The position numbers and the translations under genes were made by a program. Positions 33,893 through 44,157 of a stretch of DNA of 64,000 nt are shown in pieces. Numbering within the stretch: the stretch's first letter is position 1; each line of letters starts with the position of its first letter. Source of the stretch: CAWIHS01 sp963836005. Lineage in GTDB: Bacteria > Pseudomonadota > Gammaproteobacteria > GRL18. The notes beneath the pieces are model-generated. The model had not been told where the DNA came from and ran no database searches. It saw nothing but the letters and a program-made list of their open reading frames with translations. Location of the stretch: contig CAWIHS010000002.1 of assembly GCA_963836005.1 (NCBI GenBank), positions 992,001 through 1,056,000 on the forward strand. Reading direction: 5' to 3'.

Positions 33893-34195
33893 ATGCGTCT
33901 GAAAATGCTGCTGCAGGCCATTTTATTAATTTTAATTATGCTTTCTGCCATTAGCGTTGTTTATGTTAAACATTATAATCGAACACTTTTCGTTGCTGCA
34001 CAACAATTGGAAAAAAAAAGGGACTTGATGGACATTGAATGGGGTCAGCTACAGTTGGAACAAAACACCTGGGCAACCCATGCAAGAATAGACAAGCTTG
34101 CGAGAGAAAAATTACATATGTCCAGTCCCGACAGCAACGATATTATTTACTTAAACATGAAAAAAATTGAACTACAAAATGTCCCGGTCAATTAA
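33893..34195 (+). CDS. ftsL: cell division protein FtsL
   Basis: A 100-residue bitopic protein with one N-terminal membrane helix (residues 4-26) and a short periplasmic coiled coil. FtsL joins FtsB and FtsQ at the divisome and activates FtsWI. Sequence is poorly conserved in this family; assignment rests on size, topology and position between rsmH and ftsI. Its 3' end overlaps ftsI. Confidence 0.9.
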   Translation: MRLKMLLQAILLILIMLSAISVVYVKHYNRTLFVAAQQLEKKRDLMDIEWGQLQLEQNTWATHARIDKLAREKLHMSSPDSNDIIYLNMKKIELQNVPVN

Positions 34196-35921
34196 TAACA
34201 TACAGCCTTATCGGATTAAATTTATTTACCTGATCCTGGTGGCTACGGTCTGCGCATTAAGCTGGCGTGTAGCTGATCTACAGGTAATAAATAATGATTT
34301 TCTTTTGGGACAAGGTAACGCCAGGGTCTTACGTCAGGTGGAAATCAGTGCTCACAGAGGCATGATCACCGATCGAAACGGCTATCCGCTGGCAATTAGT
34401 ACACCGGTTTCATCCATATGGATCAATCCTGAGGAATTTGATCCACATGCGAAACATCTCTACCATTTTGCCAAACTGCTGAAACTCAATAGTCAATACA
34501 TCAAAAATAAAGTGGAAAAAAATTCGGCTAAGGAATTTGTCTACATTAAGCGGCGCATCAACCCGAATCTGGCTCAACAGGTCATGGATCTGTCTATCAA
34601 GGGGGTGCATGTGCAAAAAGAGTATCGTCGATATTATCCTGATGGTGAAATATTTGGTCATTTGCTGGGATTTACTGATATTGATGATCATGGACAGGAA
34701 GGTCTGGAACTCGCTTACAATGATTGGCTCAGCGGTAATTCTGGACAAAAAAAGGTCGTCAAGGACCGTTTAGGCAGGATTATTGCCATTGAAGAGCAGA
34801 TTAAGCCGCCTGAACCAGGCAAAGATCTGGTGTTAAGTATTGATCGCGGTGTTCAGTATCTGGCCTACAAGGAACTCAAAAAAGCCGTGCAAAAAAATAA
34901 AGCCAAATCAGGTTCTGCAGTGGTGCTGGATATTAAAACCGGTGAAATAATCGCTATGGTTAATCAACCGGCGTTTAATCCCAATCGTCTTTCGGATCGG
35001 AAATCAAAATTATATCGAAATCGTGCTGTAACGGATTTATTTGAGCCAGGTTCGACCATGAAACCTCTTACGATTGCGGCGGCCCTGGATAGCGGTAAAT
35101 ACACTCCAGGCACACTTATAAACACCGGTAATGGCTGGATGATGGTGTCAGGAAAAACCATCAAGGATACTCATGCTAACGGTACCATTGATGTTACCAC
35201 CGTACTGCAAAAATCTAGTAATGTCGGGACTGTCAAGATTGCCCTGAATTTACCCAAATCCCTGTTATGGGAAACGTTTTATAGTTTTGGCTTTGGCAGT
35301 GATACAGGCAGTGGTTTTCCCGGTGAATCCGCCGGAAGGCTGATTCAACCCAGACGTATACATAAAATTGAACAGGCAGCCATTTCTTTTGGTTATGGAA
35401 TGTCTGTGACCAGTCTGCAGTTAGCCCAGGCCTATAGCACTCTGGCCCGCGCGGGTAAGAAAATTCCAGTGGGCTTTTTAAAACAGGATATTACCACTGC
35501 GGCAGAATTTTCACACTCTGGCATTGATACCAACGTATCAGCTAATTCGTTAAAGCGGGTTAGCAAGATGATGGAATATGTTGTACAACAGGGCGGTACA
35601 GCGCCCAGGGCAGCGGTACCCGGATATCGTGTCGCTGGAAAAACCGGAACTGTAAAAAAGACATCAAAACAGGGTGGATACACAGAGAAAAATTACAGCG
35701 CTGTATTTGCCGGTTTTGCACCTGCCAGCGATCCGCATCTGGCAATGGTGGTGATGGTGGATGAACCTTCTAATGGCGACTACTATGGCGGGCTGGTGGC
35801 TGCACCGGCATTTTCTTCTGTGATGACTGGTGCATTGAGATTGATGAATATTAATCCTGACAATATTCAACAGCCTAACATTGCTGTCAAGATCAATGAA
35901 AAACTGGATGATCAGGGATGA
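34179..35921 (+). CDS. ftsI: peptidoglycan transpeptidase FtsI (PBP3)
   Basis: A 580-residue class B penicillin-binding protein that crosslinks septal peptidoglycan with FtsW. There is one membrane anchor (residues 14-31), a pedestal domain, then the transpeptidase with S292-T-M-K295, S-S-N at 346-348 and K-T-G-T at 488-491. ATG at 34179 is preferred; a TTG at 34167 would only add four residues. It overlaps ftsL by 17 bases and murE by four. Confidence 0.96.
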   Translation: MSRSINNIQPYRIKFIYLILVATVCALSWRVADLQVINNDFLLGQGNARVLRQVEISAHRGMITDRNGYPLAISTPVSSIWINPEEFDPHAKHLYHFAKLLKLNSQYIKNKVEKNSAKEFVYIKRRINPNLAQQVMDLSIKGVHVQKEYRRYYPDGEIFGHLLGFTDIDDHGQEGLELAYNDWLSGNSGQKKVVKDRLGRIIAIEEQIKPPEPGKDLVLSIDRGVQYLAYKELKKAVQKNKAKSGSAVVLDIKTGEIIAMVNQPAFNPNRLSDRKSKLYRNRAVTDLFEPGSTMKPLTIAAALDSGKYTPGTLINTGNGWMMVSGKTIKDTHANGTIDVTTVLQKSSNVGTVKIALNLPKSLLWETFYSFGFGSDTGSGFPGESAGRLIQPRRIHKIEQAAISFGYGMSVTSLQLAQAYSTLARAGKKIPVGFLKQDITTAAEFSHSGIDTNVSANSLKRVSKMMEYVVQQGGTAPRAAVPGYRVAGKTGTVKKTSKQGGYTEKNYSAVFAGFAPASDPHLAMVVMVDEPSNGDYYGGLVAAPAFSSVMTGALRLMNINPDNIQQPNIAVKINEKLDDQG

Positions 35922-37546
35922 ATAGGATTAGTGCATCTGAGAAGCAATCCGAATCACATCAGCTGCGTAGTTTACTCGATGGTCTGGTTGAATTTGAAAG
36001 TGCCGAGTTTGCGAATGCAGAGGTAAGCGGATTGAGCCTGGACAGTCGTCAGATAGAATCAGGCAATCTGTTTCTCGCCTGTGCCGGCAGCCGTTCAGCA
36101 GCCAGCAGCCAGCCGCCAGAACATGGTATTAGCTACGCGCAACAGGCCATAACTCATGGTGCCAGATATATTGCCTGGGAGCCAACGGATCAGTTGGATG
36201 TTATACCTGCTAGTCTTCTGCAAGGCAATATTGATGCCATTGAATACATTCGAGTGGACAATTTACACCAGAAACTGGGACTCATAGCAGCACGTTTTTA
36301 TCACCACCCCAGTAAAAATCTAACCATGATCGGTGTGACAGGTACTAATGGAAAAACTTCGACCACGCACTTTATTGTTCAGTTGTTAAATCAATTAAAC
36401 AATGACAGATTCTCAAATTCTGCCAATACCAGTGCCCTCATCGGTACTCTTGGCAACGGTATTTATCCAGCATTGCATGAATCGACTCATACTACACCCG
36501 ATGCGGTTAGTCTGCAGAGATTGCTGGCAGAGTTTCTCGAACAGGATGTAGACACTGTGGTGATGGAGGTCTCGTCTCATGCTTTGTCTCAATATAGAGT
36601 CAGCAATGTTCAGTTTGATATTGCAGTGTTTACCAATTTAAGCCGAGATCATCTGGACTATCACGGTGATATGCACAATTATGGACTGGATAAACTGAAA
36701 CTATTTCAATTTCCTGTCCCTGGAAAAATCATTCTTAATGCGGATGATAAATTTTCGGATGTAATTTCTCAATCACTGCAGAATTCGGAACAAGTAAATG
36801 GCTCACAACCAGTCATTATGCGTGTCTCAACCGAGGATCCTCTGGCTGATTTATATGCTGCGCAGATCAAAGCAACAGCTAAGGGCCTGCAATTTGAGCT
36901 GCATTATCAGCAGCAGAAATATCTGGCCCGGGTAAATCTGGTCGGTCAGTTCAATGTCGATAATTTGCTGGCTGCAATGGGTGTTGTAACCGCTATGGGG
37001 CATGACATCAGGGATGTTATTCCTGCTTTGGAACAGCTGCGCACCGTTCCCGGCAGAATGGAAATAATGAGTAATGAGAACTCACCATCAGACCAGACTC
37101 AGCCTCTGGTAGTGATTGATTATGCGCACACTCCGGATGCTCTGGAAAAAGCCTTAATTTCATTAAGAGCTCATTGCCGTTGCAAGCTTATCTGTGTTTT
37201 TGGCTGTGGTGGAGAGCGGGATAAAGGTAAGCGTCCGCAAATGGCCAAAGCCGCAGATCGGTTCGCTGATTTCACTATTGTGACTACAGATAATCCCAGA
37301 ACGGAAAAAAACGAGCTGATTATTCATGAGATCATCAGCGGGTTTGAGGATAATAACCATTATACAGTTATCTCTGATAGAACCGCAGCCATAGAAAAGG
37401 CCATCAATACCAGTGAAGCGGGTGATGTGATTCTGATTGCCGGCAAAGGCCATGAAACCTATCAGGAAATCAACGGCAGCAAGCAGCCTTATAGTGATAA
37501 AGAAGTCGTGCAAAGCATATTTTCGAACAGGGGTAAATCAAAATGA
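35918..37546 (+). CDS. murE: UDP-MurNAc-L-Ala-D-Glu--meso-diaminopimelate ligase MurE
   Basis: A 542-residue Mur ligase (somewhat longer than the usual roughly 495) adding the third amino acid. The ATP-binding G-T-N-G-K-T-S-T is near residue 145. The D-N-P-R motif (T-T-D-N-P-R-T-E) specifies meso-diaminopimelate, so the peptidoglycan is predicted to be the Gram-negative DAP type. The start overlaps the ftsI stop (ATGA). Extra length comes mainly from the N-terminal domain (an insertion around residues 50-90). Confidence 0.96.
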   Translation: MNRISASEKQSESHQLRSLLDGLVEFESAEFANAEVSGLSLDSRQIESGNLFLACAGSRSAASSQPPEHGISYAQQAITHGARYIAWEPTDQLDVIPASLLQGNIDAIEYIRVDNLHQKLGLIAARFYHHPSKNLTMIGVTGTNGKTSTTHFIVQLLNQLNNDRFSNSANTSALIGTLGNGIYPALHESTHTTPDAVSLQRLLAEFLEQDVDTVVMEVSSHALSQYRVSNVQFDIAVFTNLSRDHLDYHGDMHNYGLDKLKLFQFPVPGKIILNADDKFSDVISQSLQNSEQVNGSQPVIMRVSTEDPLADLYAAQIKATAKGLQFELHYQQQKYLARVNLVGQFNVDNLLAAMGVVTAMGHDIRDVIPALEQLRTVPGRMEIMSNENSPSDQTQPLVVIDYAHTPDALEKALISLRAHCRCKLICVFGCGGERDKGKRPQMAKAADRFADFTIVTTDNPRTEKNELIIHEIISGFEDNNHYTVISDRTAAIEKAINTSEAGDVILIAGKGHETYQEINGSKQPYSDKEVVQSIFSNRGKSK

Positions 37547-39018
37547 TGAATCCTGGTAGTAAAATCAATACGCTTAACCTTGGACAGGCAGCCGCACATT
37601 TACAGGCTGAATTGACCGGTGATGAAGTTAATTTCTCTCGCGTCAGCATTAACACTCGAACCTTGCAGCCCGGAGATCTTTTTGTAGCCATCAGAGGTGA
37701 ACATTTTGATGCACACCAGTTTTTAAAACAGGCAGAAGAAAAGGGTGCCTGCGGTTTAATTGTTGCAACAGATATCTCTTCTTCATTGCCGCTGATAAAA
37801 GTCAGGGATACACGCCTTGCTCTTGGTCAGATCGCTGCATTATGGCGTAGCTGCTTTTCTTTACCGGTCATTGCGGTTACAGGTAGTTGTGGGAAAACAT
37901 CAGTTAAAGAAATGATCGGCGCTATCTTAAAAATTCGCTATGGCAATGATGTCCTTTTGACGCAGGGTAATTTAAATAACGATATTGGTGTACCGCTGAC
38001 ATTGATGCGCCTGGCTCCTGAATGTCGGGCTGCTGTCATCGAGATGGGGGCTAATCATCAGGGTGAAATAGCTTATCTGACAGATTTAGTACAGCCCGAT
38101 ATTGCGGTTATTACAAATTCTGCTAATGCACATATCGAAGGTTTTGGTTCAATAGAAGGTGTTGCCAGGGCCAAGGGCGAAATATATAGCGGTCTGGTCC
38201 GAGGCGGCACAGCAATTATCAATGCCGATGATGTGTTTGCAGATTACTGGATTAAATCCTGTCAGACCATCAATCAACAGACGAGCAGACAGATCAGCAT
38301 CAAAACCTTTGCTATAAATAATCCAGCTGATATCAGGGGCACATACGCTCAGGCAGTAAACGGACTTGATATTGGTATGCACACAGAGCAGGGTAGTATC
38401 AGTCTGAAATTATCACAACGAGGTAAACACAATGTCTATAATGCTCTTGCCGCTGCGGCTGTTGCACTGGCAGAAGGTTGTGAACTGAAAGATATAAAAC
38501 GAGGTCTGGAAGATTTTCAGCATGTCAGTGGAAGACTGGAACAGAAGCAGGGACTCAATCACTCGATTATTTTTGATGACACCTATAACGCCAATCCCGA
38601 CTCAGTAAAAGCCGGTATTGAAGCCATACATCAGATGCAGGGCAATACGATGGTTATTCTGGGTGATATGGGAGAACTCGGGAAAAACGCAGAAGCAATG
38701 CATTATCAGCTGGGCCAGGATATCGCTGAACTGGATATCGCACAATTATATACAGTTGGAAACTTGAGCCAGGCCATTAGTGAAGGTTTTAAAAAATCAC
38801 GTACAAAAAATCAACGGCCTGCCGATGTGCATTTTTTTAGCAGCAAAGATGAGCTGATTAAAACTGTTCGAAAAAAAATCAACTCCAGCAGCGTGCTGCT
38901 GATAAAAGGTTCCAGAAGTATGGGTATGGAAAAAGTAGTAGCTGCTCTAGAGTCAAGTCGTGATGAAAAAGCAAACGGTCAAAATTCTGCACAGCCAGGT
39001 AGTCATTCATGTTGTTAG
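37543..39018 (+). CDS. murF: UDP-MurNAc-tripeptide--D-Ala-D-Ala ligase MurF
   Basis: A 491-residue Mur ligase that adds D-Ala-D-Ala to complete the UDP-MurNAc-pentapeptide. The ATP loop is G-S-C-G-K-T-S-V, and Y-N-A-N-P-D-S and G-D-M-G-E-L-G are typical C-terminal motifs. Four-base overlap with murE and a 10-base overlap with mraY indicate tight coupling. The C-terminal tail (about 20 residues after E-K-V-V-A-A-L) is a little longer than usual. Confidence 0.96.
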   Translation: MMNPGSKINTLNLGQAAAHLQAELTGDEVNFSRVSINTRTLQPGDLFVAIRGEHFDAHQFLKQAEEKGACGLIVATDISSSLPLIKVRDTRLALGQIAALWRSCFSLPVIAVTGSCGKTSVKEMIGAILKIRYGNDVLLTQGNLNNDIGVPLTLMRLAPECRAAVIEMGANHQGEIAYLTDLVQPDIAVITNSANAHIEGFGSIEGVARAKGEIYSGLVRGGTAIINADDVFADYWIKSCQTINQQTSRQISIKTFAINNPADIRGTYAQAVNGLDIGMHTEQGSISLKLSQRGKHNVYNALAAAAVALAEGCELKDIKRGLEDFQHVSGRLEQKQGLNHSIIFDDTYNANPDSVKAGIEAIHQMQGNTMVILGDMGELGKNAEAMHYQLGQDIAELDIAQLYTVGNLSQAISEGFKKSRTKNQRPADVHFFSSKDELIKTVRKKINSSSVLLIKGSRSMGMEKVVAALESSRDEKANGQNSAQPGSHSCC

Positions 39019-40091
39019 CACTGGCTGAATTTTTAGCGCAATATTTTAGCGCATTTAATGTTTTTTCATACCTTACCATGCGGGCTATTCTCGGAACCCT
39101 GACGGCATTAACTATAGCTTTGATGGTTGGACCAGTGATGATCCGCAAACTGAGTGTTAAGCAGATTGGACAGACTATCAGAGATGATGGGCCTGAAAGT
39201 CATTTCAGCAAGGCGGGTACACCAACCATGGGAGGCGCACTGATCCTGGTCGCTATTGCTGTCAGCACACTGCTGTGGGGGGACCTGCAAAACCGTTATG
39301 TGTGGTTGGTATTAATAGTCACTATGGCGTTTGGTATTATAGGCTGGATTGATGATTATAAAAAAATTGTGTACCAGGATTCACGTGGATTGATCGCCCG
39401 CTATAAATATCTCTGGCAAAGCGTTATTGCTCTGGCTGCAGCTATTTATTTATATATGAGTGCACAGACAGAGCATGAAACTTTACTCTTGATCCCTTAT
39501 GTAAAAGATATGTTTATTGATTTAGGCCCGCTGTATATTTTAATGACTTACTTTGTGATTGTCGGCAGTAGTAATGCCGTCAATTTGACTGATGGTCTGG
39601 ATGGTCTGGCTATTATGCCGACGGTGATGGTAGCCGGTGCATTGGCCGTGTTTGCCTATCTGGCCGGGAATTATAATTTTGCCAATTATCTGGGCATTCC
39701 CTACATCAAGGGGGTGGGTGAAATACTCATTATCTGTGCAGCTTTTGTCGGTGCAGGACTGGGCTTTTTATGGTTTAACACTTACCCTGCACAGGTTTTT
39801 ATGGGTGATGTAGGTGCTCTGGCGTTAGGGGCAGGACTGGGCGCCATGGCTGTAGTGGTACGTCAGGAAATTGTTCTGTTCATAATGGGCGGTATTTTTG
39901 TGGTAGAAACTATTTCCGTTATTTTGCAGGTCACTTCATATAAGCTGACCGGCAGACGGATCTTCAGAATGGCACCGATTCATCATCATTTTGAATTGAA
40001 GGGCTGGCCTGAACCCAGAGTCATTGTACGTTTCTGGATCATTACAGTCATACTGGTCCTGATTGGCCTGGCATCATTAAAAATTCGTTAA
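39009..40091 (+). CDS. mraY: phospho-N-acetylmuramoyl-pentapeptide transferase MraY
   Basis: A 360-residue polytopic enzyme, the size of E. coli MraY, that transfers phospho-MurNAc-pentapeptide to undecaprenyl phosphate, making lipid I at the inner membrane. Catalytic Asp-rich loops include D-D-x-K-K (I-D-D-Y-K-K), N-L-T-D-G-L-D-G and M-G-D-V-G. The histidine-rich A-P-I-H-H-H-F-E-L loop is present. Confidence 0.97.
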   Translation: MLLALAEFLAQYFSAFNVFSYLTMRAILGTLTALTIALMVGPVMIRKLSVKQIGQTIRDDGPESHFSKAGTPTMGGALILVAIAVSTLLWGDLQNRYVWLVLIVTMAFGIIGWIDDYKKIVYQDSRGLIARYKYLWQSVIALAAAIYLYMSAQTEHETLLLIPYVKDMFIDLGPLYILMTYFVIVGSSNAVNLTDGLDGLAIMPTVMVAGALAVFAYLAGNYNFANYLGIPYIKGVGEILIICAAFVGAGLGFLWFNTYPAQVFMGDVGALALGAGLGAMAVVVRQEIVLFIMGGIFVVETISVILQVTSYKLTGRRIFRMAPIHHHFELKGWPEPRVIVRFWIITVILVLIGLASLKIR

Positions 40092-40140
40092 CTATTACAA
40101 GCATAATTAATTTATAAACTATTAATAAAATTTATCCATC

Positions 40141-41601
40141 ATGCAAAGTACGAAACAGATAAAACAGCAGCGACAAAACAAAGAAGTTCAATTTGATTTT
40201 GACCAGCCTGCGTTAATTATCGGTATGGGAAAAACCGGCCTATCGTGCGCGCGTTTTCTGCACAAAAATAACGTGCCATTTGCTATGGCTGATAGTCGCG
40301 AATTGCCTCCGTTGATGGACAGTATAAGAAATGAATTTGCTGCTGTTAAGTTGATCACGGGTGATTTCCAGATAGAATCATTTTTACCTTATCAACAGTT
40401 TCTGATCAGCCCCGGGATCAGCATACGCGAGAGTATTTTTCTACAGTTACAGCAGCAGGGGAAAACTATACTGGGTGATATCGAGCTTTTTGCCCAGGTG
40501 GTGGATAAACCGGTAATAGCAATTACTGGTTCCAATGGCAAATCTACGGTAACGACATTGGTTGAAGCAATGGCCAAAGCCTGTGATATTAAAGTTGCTG
40601 CTGGTGGAAATCTGGGACAACCCGCTCTGGATTTATTAACCACTCAGAGTGAGTTATATATTCTTGAATTGTCCAGTTTTCAGCTGGAAACGACATACTC
40701 ATTAAAACCTTTATCTGCCTGTGTTCTGAATATCAGTGAAGATCACATGGATCGTTATGCTGACATGAATGATTATCGTCAGGTTAAAGAAACGATTTAT
40801 AAGCAGTGCCTGAACAAGGTCATCAATAAACAGGAATTTGAATTTATTGCAAAATTTCATGCAGATGAGGTTATTTTATTCGGCGCTGAACCAGCCAAAG
40901 ATAATGAATATGGAATGACCCTGCAGGACGGAAAAATTTGCCTGACTAAAGGTTCTAGAATTCTGCTTACAGAAGATCAAATAAGACTGAAAGGTGAGTT
41001 TAATTATCTGAATATTCTCGCAGCTATTGCTTTGCTGGAACCTTTACAACTGAGTGAAAAAAAGCTGCTCACTGCAGCTAAAGATTTCAAAGGGCTGGCT
41101 CATCGCTGCGAATGGATTGCCATGATCAATGGAATTGCTTTTTATAATGATTCGAAAGGCACCAATCCGGGGGCAACAATTGCTGCTTTGGAAAGTTTCT
41201 CGCAACCTGAAATATTAATTGCCGGAGGTGTAGGAAAAGATGCTGATTTTAGTGAACTGGGTCGTTGCATTAGCCGTAAAGTCAAAGCAGCCGTGTTGCT
41301 GGGTGCAGATGCCGGTCTTATAAAATCTGCAGCAGAAAAAGCAGGTATAGAAGCGGAAGTGTTACATCAGGTAAAGACCATGCAGGAAGCTGTGATTACG
41401 GCCTTCAATCTAGCGGCTGCTGATGATGTGATTGTTTTTTCACCAGCCTGTGCCAGCTTTGACATGTATGCAAATTATATTCAAAGAGGCGAAGATTTTA
41501 CCCGTCAGGTGCTGGCTTTGAATCAGCTCTGCACGAATAAAGAGCCAGCTAATCCTGCTCAGATGGCGAGGGAACAGGATGGATATCAGAATGCGTGCTG
41601 A
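40141..41601 (+). CDS. murD: UDP-N-acetylmuramoyl-L-alanine--D-glutamate ligase MurD
   Basis: A 486-residue Mur ligase adding D-glutamate. The N-terminal Rossmann-like G-M-G-K-T-G-L-S, ATP loop G-S-N-G-K-S-T-V, and the H-R-C-E-W, N-D-S-K-G-T-N-P motifs (substrate and C-terminal domain) are present. It starts about 50 bases after mraY and its end overlaps the ftsW start. Confidence 0.96.
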   Translation: MQSTKQIKQQRQNKEVQFDFDQPALIIGMGKTGLSCARFLHKNNVPFAMADSRELPPLMDSIRNEFAAVKLITGDFQIESFLPYQQFLISPGISIRESIFLQLQQQGKTILGDIELFAQVVDKPVIAITGSNGKSTVTTLVEAMAKACDIKVAAGGNLGQPALDLLTTQSELYILELSSFQLETTYSLKPLSACVLNISEDHMDRYADMNDYRQVKETIYKQCLNKVINKQEFEFIAKFHADEVILFGAEPAKDNEYGMTLQDGKICLTKGSRILLTEDQIRLKGEFNYLNILAAIALLEPLQLSEKKLLTAAKDFKGLAHRCEWIAMINGIAFYNDSKGTNPGATIAALESFSQPEILIAGGVGKDADFSELGRCISRKVKAAVLLGADAGLIKSAAEKAGIEAEVLHQVKTMQEAVITAFNLAAADDVIVFSPACASFDMYANYIQRGEDFTRQVLALNQLCTNKEPANPAQMAREQDGYQNAC

Positions 41602-42976
41602 AAGTGATATGCACAATACGCGCTCACTGACGGAACTGTTTAACAAAAGTGCCGGTCGTCGTCATGCCAGAACCAGGCAGCAATCTGAGAATGATCAACA
41701 GGCAGATGAGCAGCATAAAAAATCTGTTAACAAGGCTGATATCAAAAAATCAGTAAAACTAAAGCAGCCGTTAAGAAAGCAAACCGTCAGTGCTGAAGAA
41801 CAGCAATGGCTGTTTGATCCCTGGGTGTTGATGTTTGCGGTTTCTATAGTCGTTATAGGCATTATTATGGTCAGTTCAGCATCGATATCTATTGCTGAGC
41901 GTGATAATGGTGAGCCTTTTTATTATTTATACCGACAATTGATCGCTACAGGTCTCGGCCTGGGGCTGGGAACGATTATCCTTGCTACACCGATTTTTTT
42001 CTGGCACAAAATCGGACCTTTGCTATTACTCATCGGGATCATGCTGCTGGTAGCAGTATTGATTCCGGGTATAGGCCGAGAAATCAATGGCAGTGCTCGC
42101 TGGATTTCGATTGGCAGTTTTAATCTTCAGGTTTCAGAATTAGTGAAACTTGCTATGGTTATTTACCTGGCGGGTTATTTACTGCGGCAAAACAACAACC
42201 TCAAGGGATCTTTTAAGGGATTTCTTATGCCGATGCTTATTCTTGCGATTGTCGGTGTGCTATTGCTGCTGGAACCTGATCTGGGAGCTGCTGTGGTTAT
42301 TTCCCTGACAGCATTGGGTATGCTCTTTATCGGCGGTGTAAGGTTATGGCAATTTTTTTTACTGATCCTGCTGATGAGTATCTGTGTTTATTTGCTGGTG
42401 GTTTTTGAACCATACAGAATGGAACGCCTGCAGTCATTTATGAATCCCTGGGATGATCCATATAATAGCGGATTTCAATTGACACAGTCATTAATTGCTT
42501 TTGGTCGTGGTGAAGTAAGAGGAGTTGGTCTGGGAAATAGTATTCAGAAACTTTTTTATCTGCCCGAAGCACATACTGACTTTTTGTTCGCTGTACTGGC
42601 TGAAGAATTAGGTCTATTGGGTTCAATGATAGTCATTTTACTTTTTGCCGGGCTGGTCAGCAGAATATTTTTCCTTGCCAGCAAGGCGGATCGGTTAAAG
42701 CGATATTTTTCAGCCTATATGATGTATGGCCTGGGGATCTGGATAGGCTTTCAGGCTTTTGTGAATATTGCCGTAAACATGGGAGCACTGCCGACCAAGG
42801 GATTGACTCTGCCGCTGATGAGCTACGGAGGCAGCAGTATGATGATCATGTGCATCGTCATTGCCCTGGTGTTACGTGCTGAACATGAGTTACGTTTTAA
42901 AAAAACATTTGGCAGTAACTGGACAGTGAATTTTTTTGCTTTTGCTATGGATGCAAAAAATGGCAGCAAATTTTGA
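41579..42976 (+). CDS. ftsW: peptidoglycan glycosyltransferase FtsW (with an N-terminal extension)
   Basis: A 465-residue SEDS-family protein that polymerises septal peptidoglycan with FtsI. About ten membrane helices start near residue 85 (F-D-P-W-V-L-M-F-A-V). Family motifs N-G-S-A-R-W-I, L-E-P-D-L-G-A and the late L-P-L-M-S-Y-G-G-S-S are present. The first 80 residues form a polar, Gln- and Lys-rich cytoplasmic tail with no counterpart in E. coli FtsW (about 414 residues). ATG at 41579 is supported by GAGG seven bases upstream; ATGs at 41591 or 41609 are alternatives. It overlaps murD. Confidence 0.95.
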   Translation: MDIRMRAESDMHNTRSLTELFNKSAGRRHARTRQQSENDQQADEQHKKSVNKADIKKSVKLKQPLRKQTVSAEEQQWLFDPWVLMFAVSIVVIGIIMVSSASISIAERDNGEPFYYLYRQLIATGLGLGLGTIILATPIFFWHKIGPLLLLIGIMLLVAVLIPGIGREINGSARWISIGSFNLQVSELVKLAMVIYLAGYLLRQNNNLKGSFKGFLMPMLILAIVGVLLLLEPDLGAAVVISLTALGMLFIGGVRLWQFFLLILLMSICVYLLVVFEPYRMERLQSFMNPWDDPYNSGFQLTQSLIAFGRGEVRGVGLGNSIQKLFYLPEAHTDFLFAVLAEELGLLGSMIVILLFAGLVSRIFFLASKADRLKRYFSAYMMYGLGIWIGFQAFVNIAVNMGALPTKGLTLPLMSYGGSSMMIMCIVIALVLRAEHELRFKKTFGSNWTVNFFAFAMDAKNGSKF

Positions 42977-44109
42977 ATCGCAGCAATAGAAGACATAAAA
43001 GTGTGCTGGTGATGGCCGGTGGGACAGGGGGACATATTTTCCCTGCACTTGCTGTTGCGGACGTATTGAAGCAGCAAGGTGCGGCAGTTCAGTGGCTGGG
43101 TACAAAGAAAGGCATGGAAGCTCGGATTATTCCGCAGCATAGCTATGCGATTAATTATATCGATATAGTGGGCCTGAGAGGCAAAGGTTTGTGGACCCAG
43201 ATTATGTTGCCATTTCGTCTTGCCAAAGCGTTGCTGCAAACCATGAAAGTTTTTAATAAAGTACAGCCGGATGTGGTTCTGGGTATGGGTGGTTTTGTTA
43301 CCGGGCCAGGAGGAGTGGTCGCATGGTTAAGGGGAAAACCTCTTGTGCTGCATGAACAAAATGCGATTGCTGGAATGACAAACAGGATATTATTTTATTT
43401 TGCTAAAAAAGTATTAACAGCGTTTCCCGATGTTTTTGCAGTTAAAAAAGCATCCACTAAACTGAAGGTCGTTGGTAATCCTGTTCGAGCGGACATTGCA
43501 GCCATTGAACCTCCGGAGGTAAGGTATCAGCTTAAAGAAGCGGATCATCGCCTGAATATTCTGCTTGTTGGGGGCAGTCTGGGAGCTGCAGCATTGAATG
43601 AAATTATGCCTGCAACTTTATCGTTGATCCTCGAGCACCATTTACTGGATGAAAGTGAATTTAAAACTATCGAAGTGATCCATCAATGCGGAGAAAAAAA
43701 TCTTGAGGTGACCAGAGGTTACTATGAGGATTTCATCAATAGAGATCAGCTAAAAGTTACTGTGACTCCTTTTATTACTGATATGGCAGAAGCTTATCGC
43801 CGGGCTGACCTGGTCATATGCCGTTCAGGTGCGTTAACTGTCAGTGAACTGGCTGCTGCGGGCATTGCTTCGGTTTTAGTACCATATCCGTTCGCTGTTG
43901 ACGATCATCAAACAGCAAATGCAAAGTATCTGTCTGATCAGCAGGCAGCGCTATTGATACAGCAGAAGGACTTAAAAGCGGAAACATTGGCACCTATACT
44001 TATACGTTTTAGCAGAGCAGAATTAATGCAAATGTCTATGCGTGCCAGAGCACTCGCTATGCATAACGCAGCGCAAATTGCAGCTCAATATTGTCTGCAA
44101 CTTGCGTGA
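42973..44109 (+). CDS. murG: UDP-N-acetylglucosamine transferase MurG
   Basis: A 378-residue GT-B glycosyltransferase making lipid II from lipid I at the cytoplasmic face. M-A-G-G-T-G-G-H-I-F-P-A and H-E-Q-N-A-I-A-G are typical; the C-terminal S-G-A-L-T-V-S-E and Y-P-F-A-V-D-D-H-Q bind UDP-GlcNAc. The probable start is TTG at 42973, overlapping the ftsW stop (TTTTGA); GTG at 43003 is a possible later start. Confidence 0.96.
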   Translation: MNRSNRRHKSVLVMAGGTGGHIFPALAVADVLKQQGAAVQWLGTKKGMEARIIPQHSYAINYIDIVGLRGKGLWTQIMLPFRLAKALLQTMKVFNKVQPDVVLGMGGFVTGPGGVVAWLRGKPLVLHEQNAIAGMTNRILFYFAKKVLTAFPDVFAVKKASTKLKVVGNPVRADIAAIEPPEVRYQLKEADHRLNILLVGGSLGAAALNEIMPATLSLILEHHLLDESEFKTIEVIHQCGEKNLEVTRGYYEDFINRDQLKVTVTPFITDMAEAYRRADLVICRSGALTVSELAAAGIASVLVPYPFAVDDHQTANAKYLSDQQAALLIQQKDLKAETLAPILIRFSRAELMQMSMRARALAMHNAAQIAAQYCLQLA

Positions 44110-44157
44110 TAAATATGATTCAATACCGTTCGTTAATATTTTGGAACAGCTTGAAAA

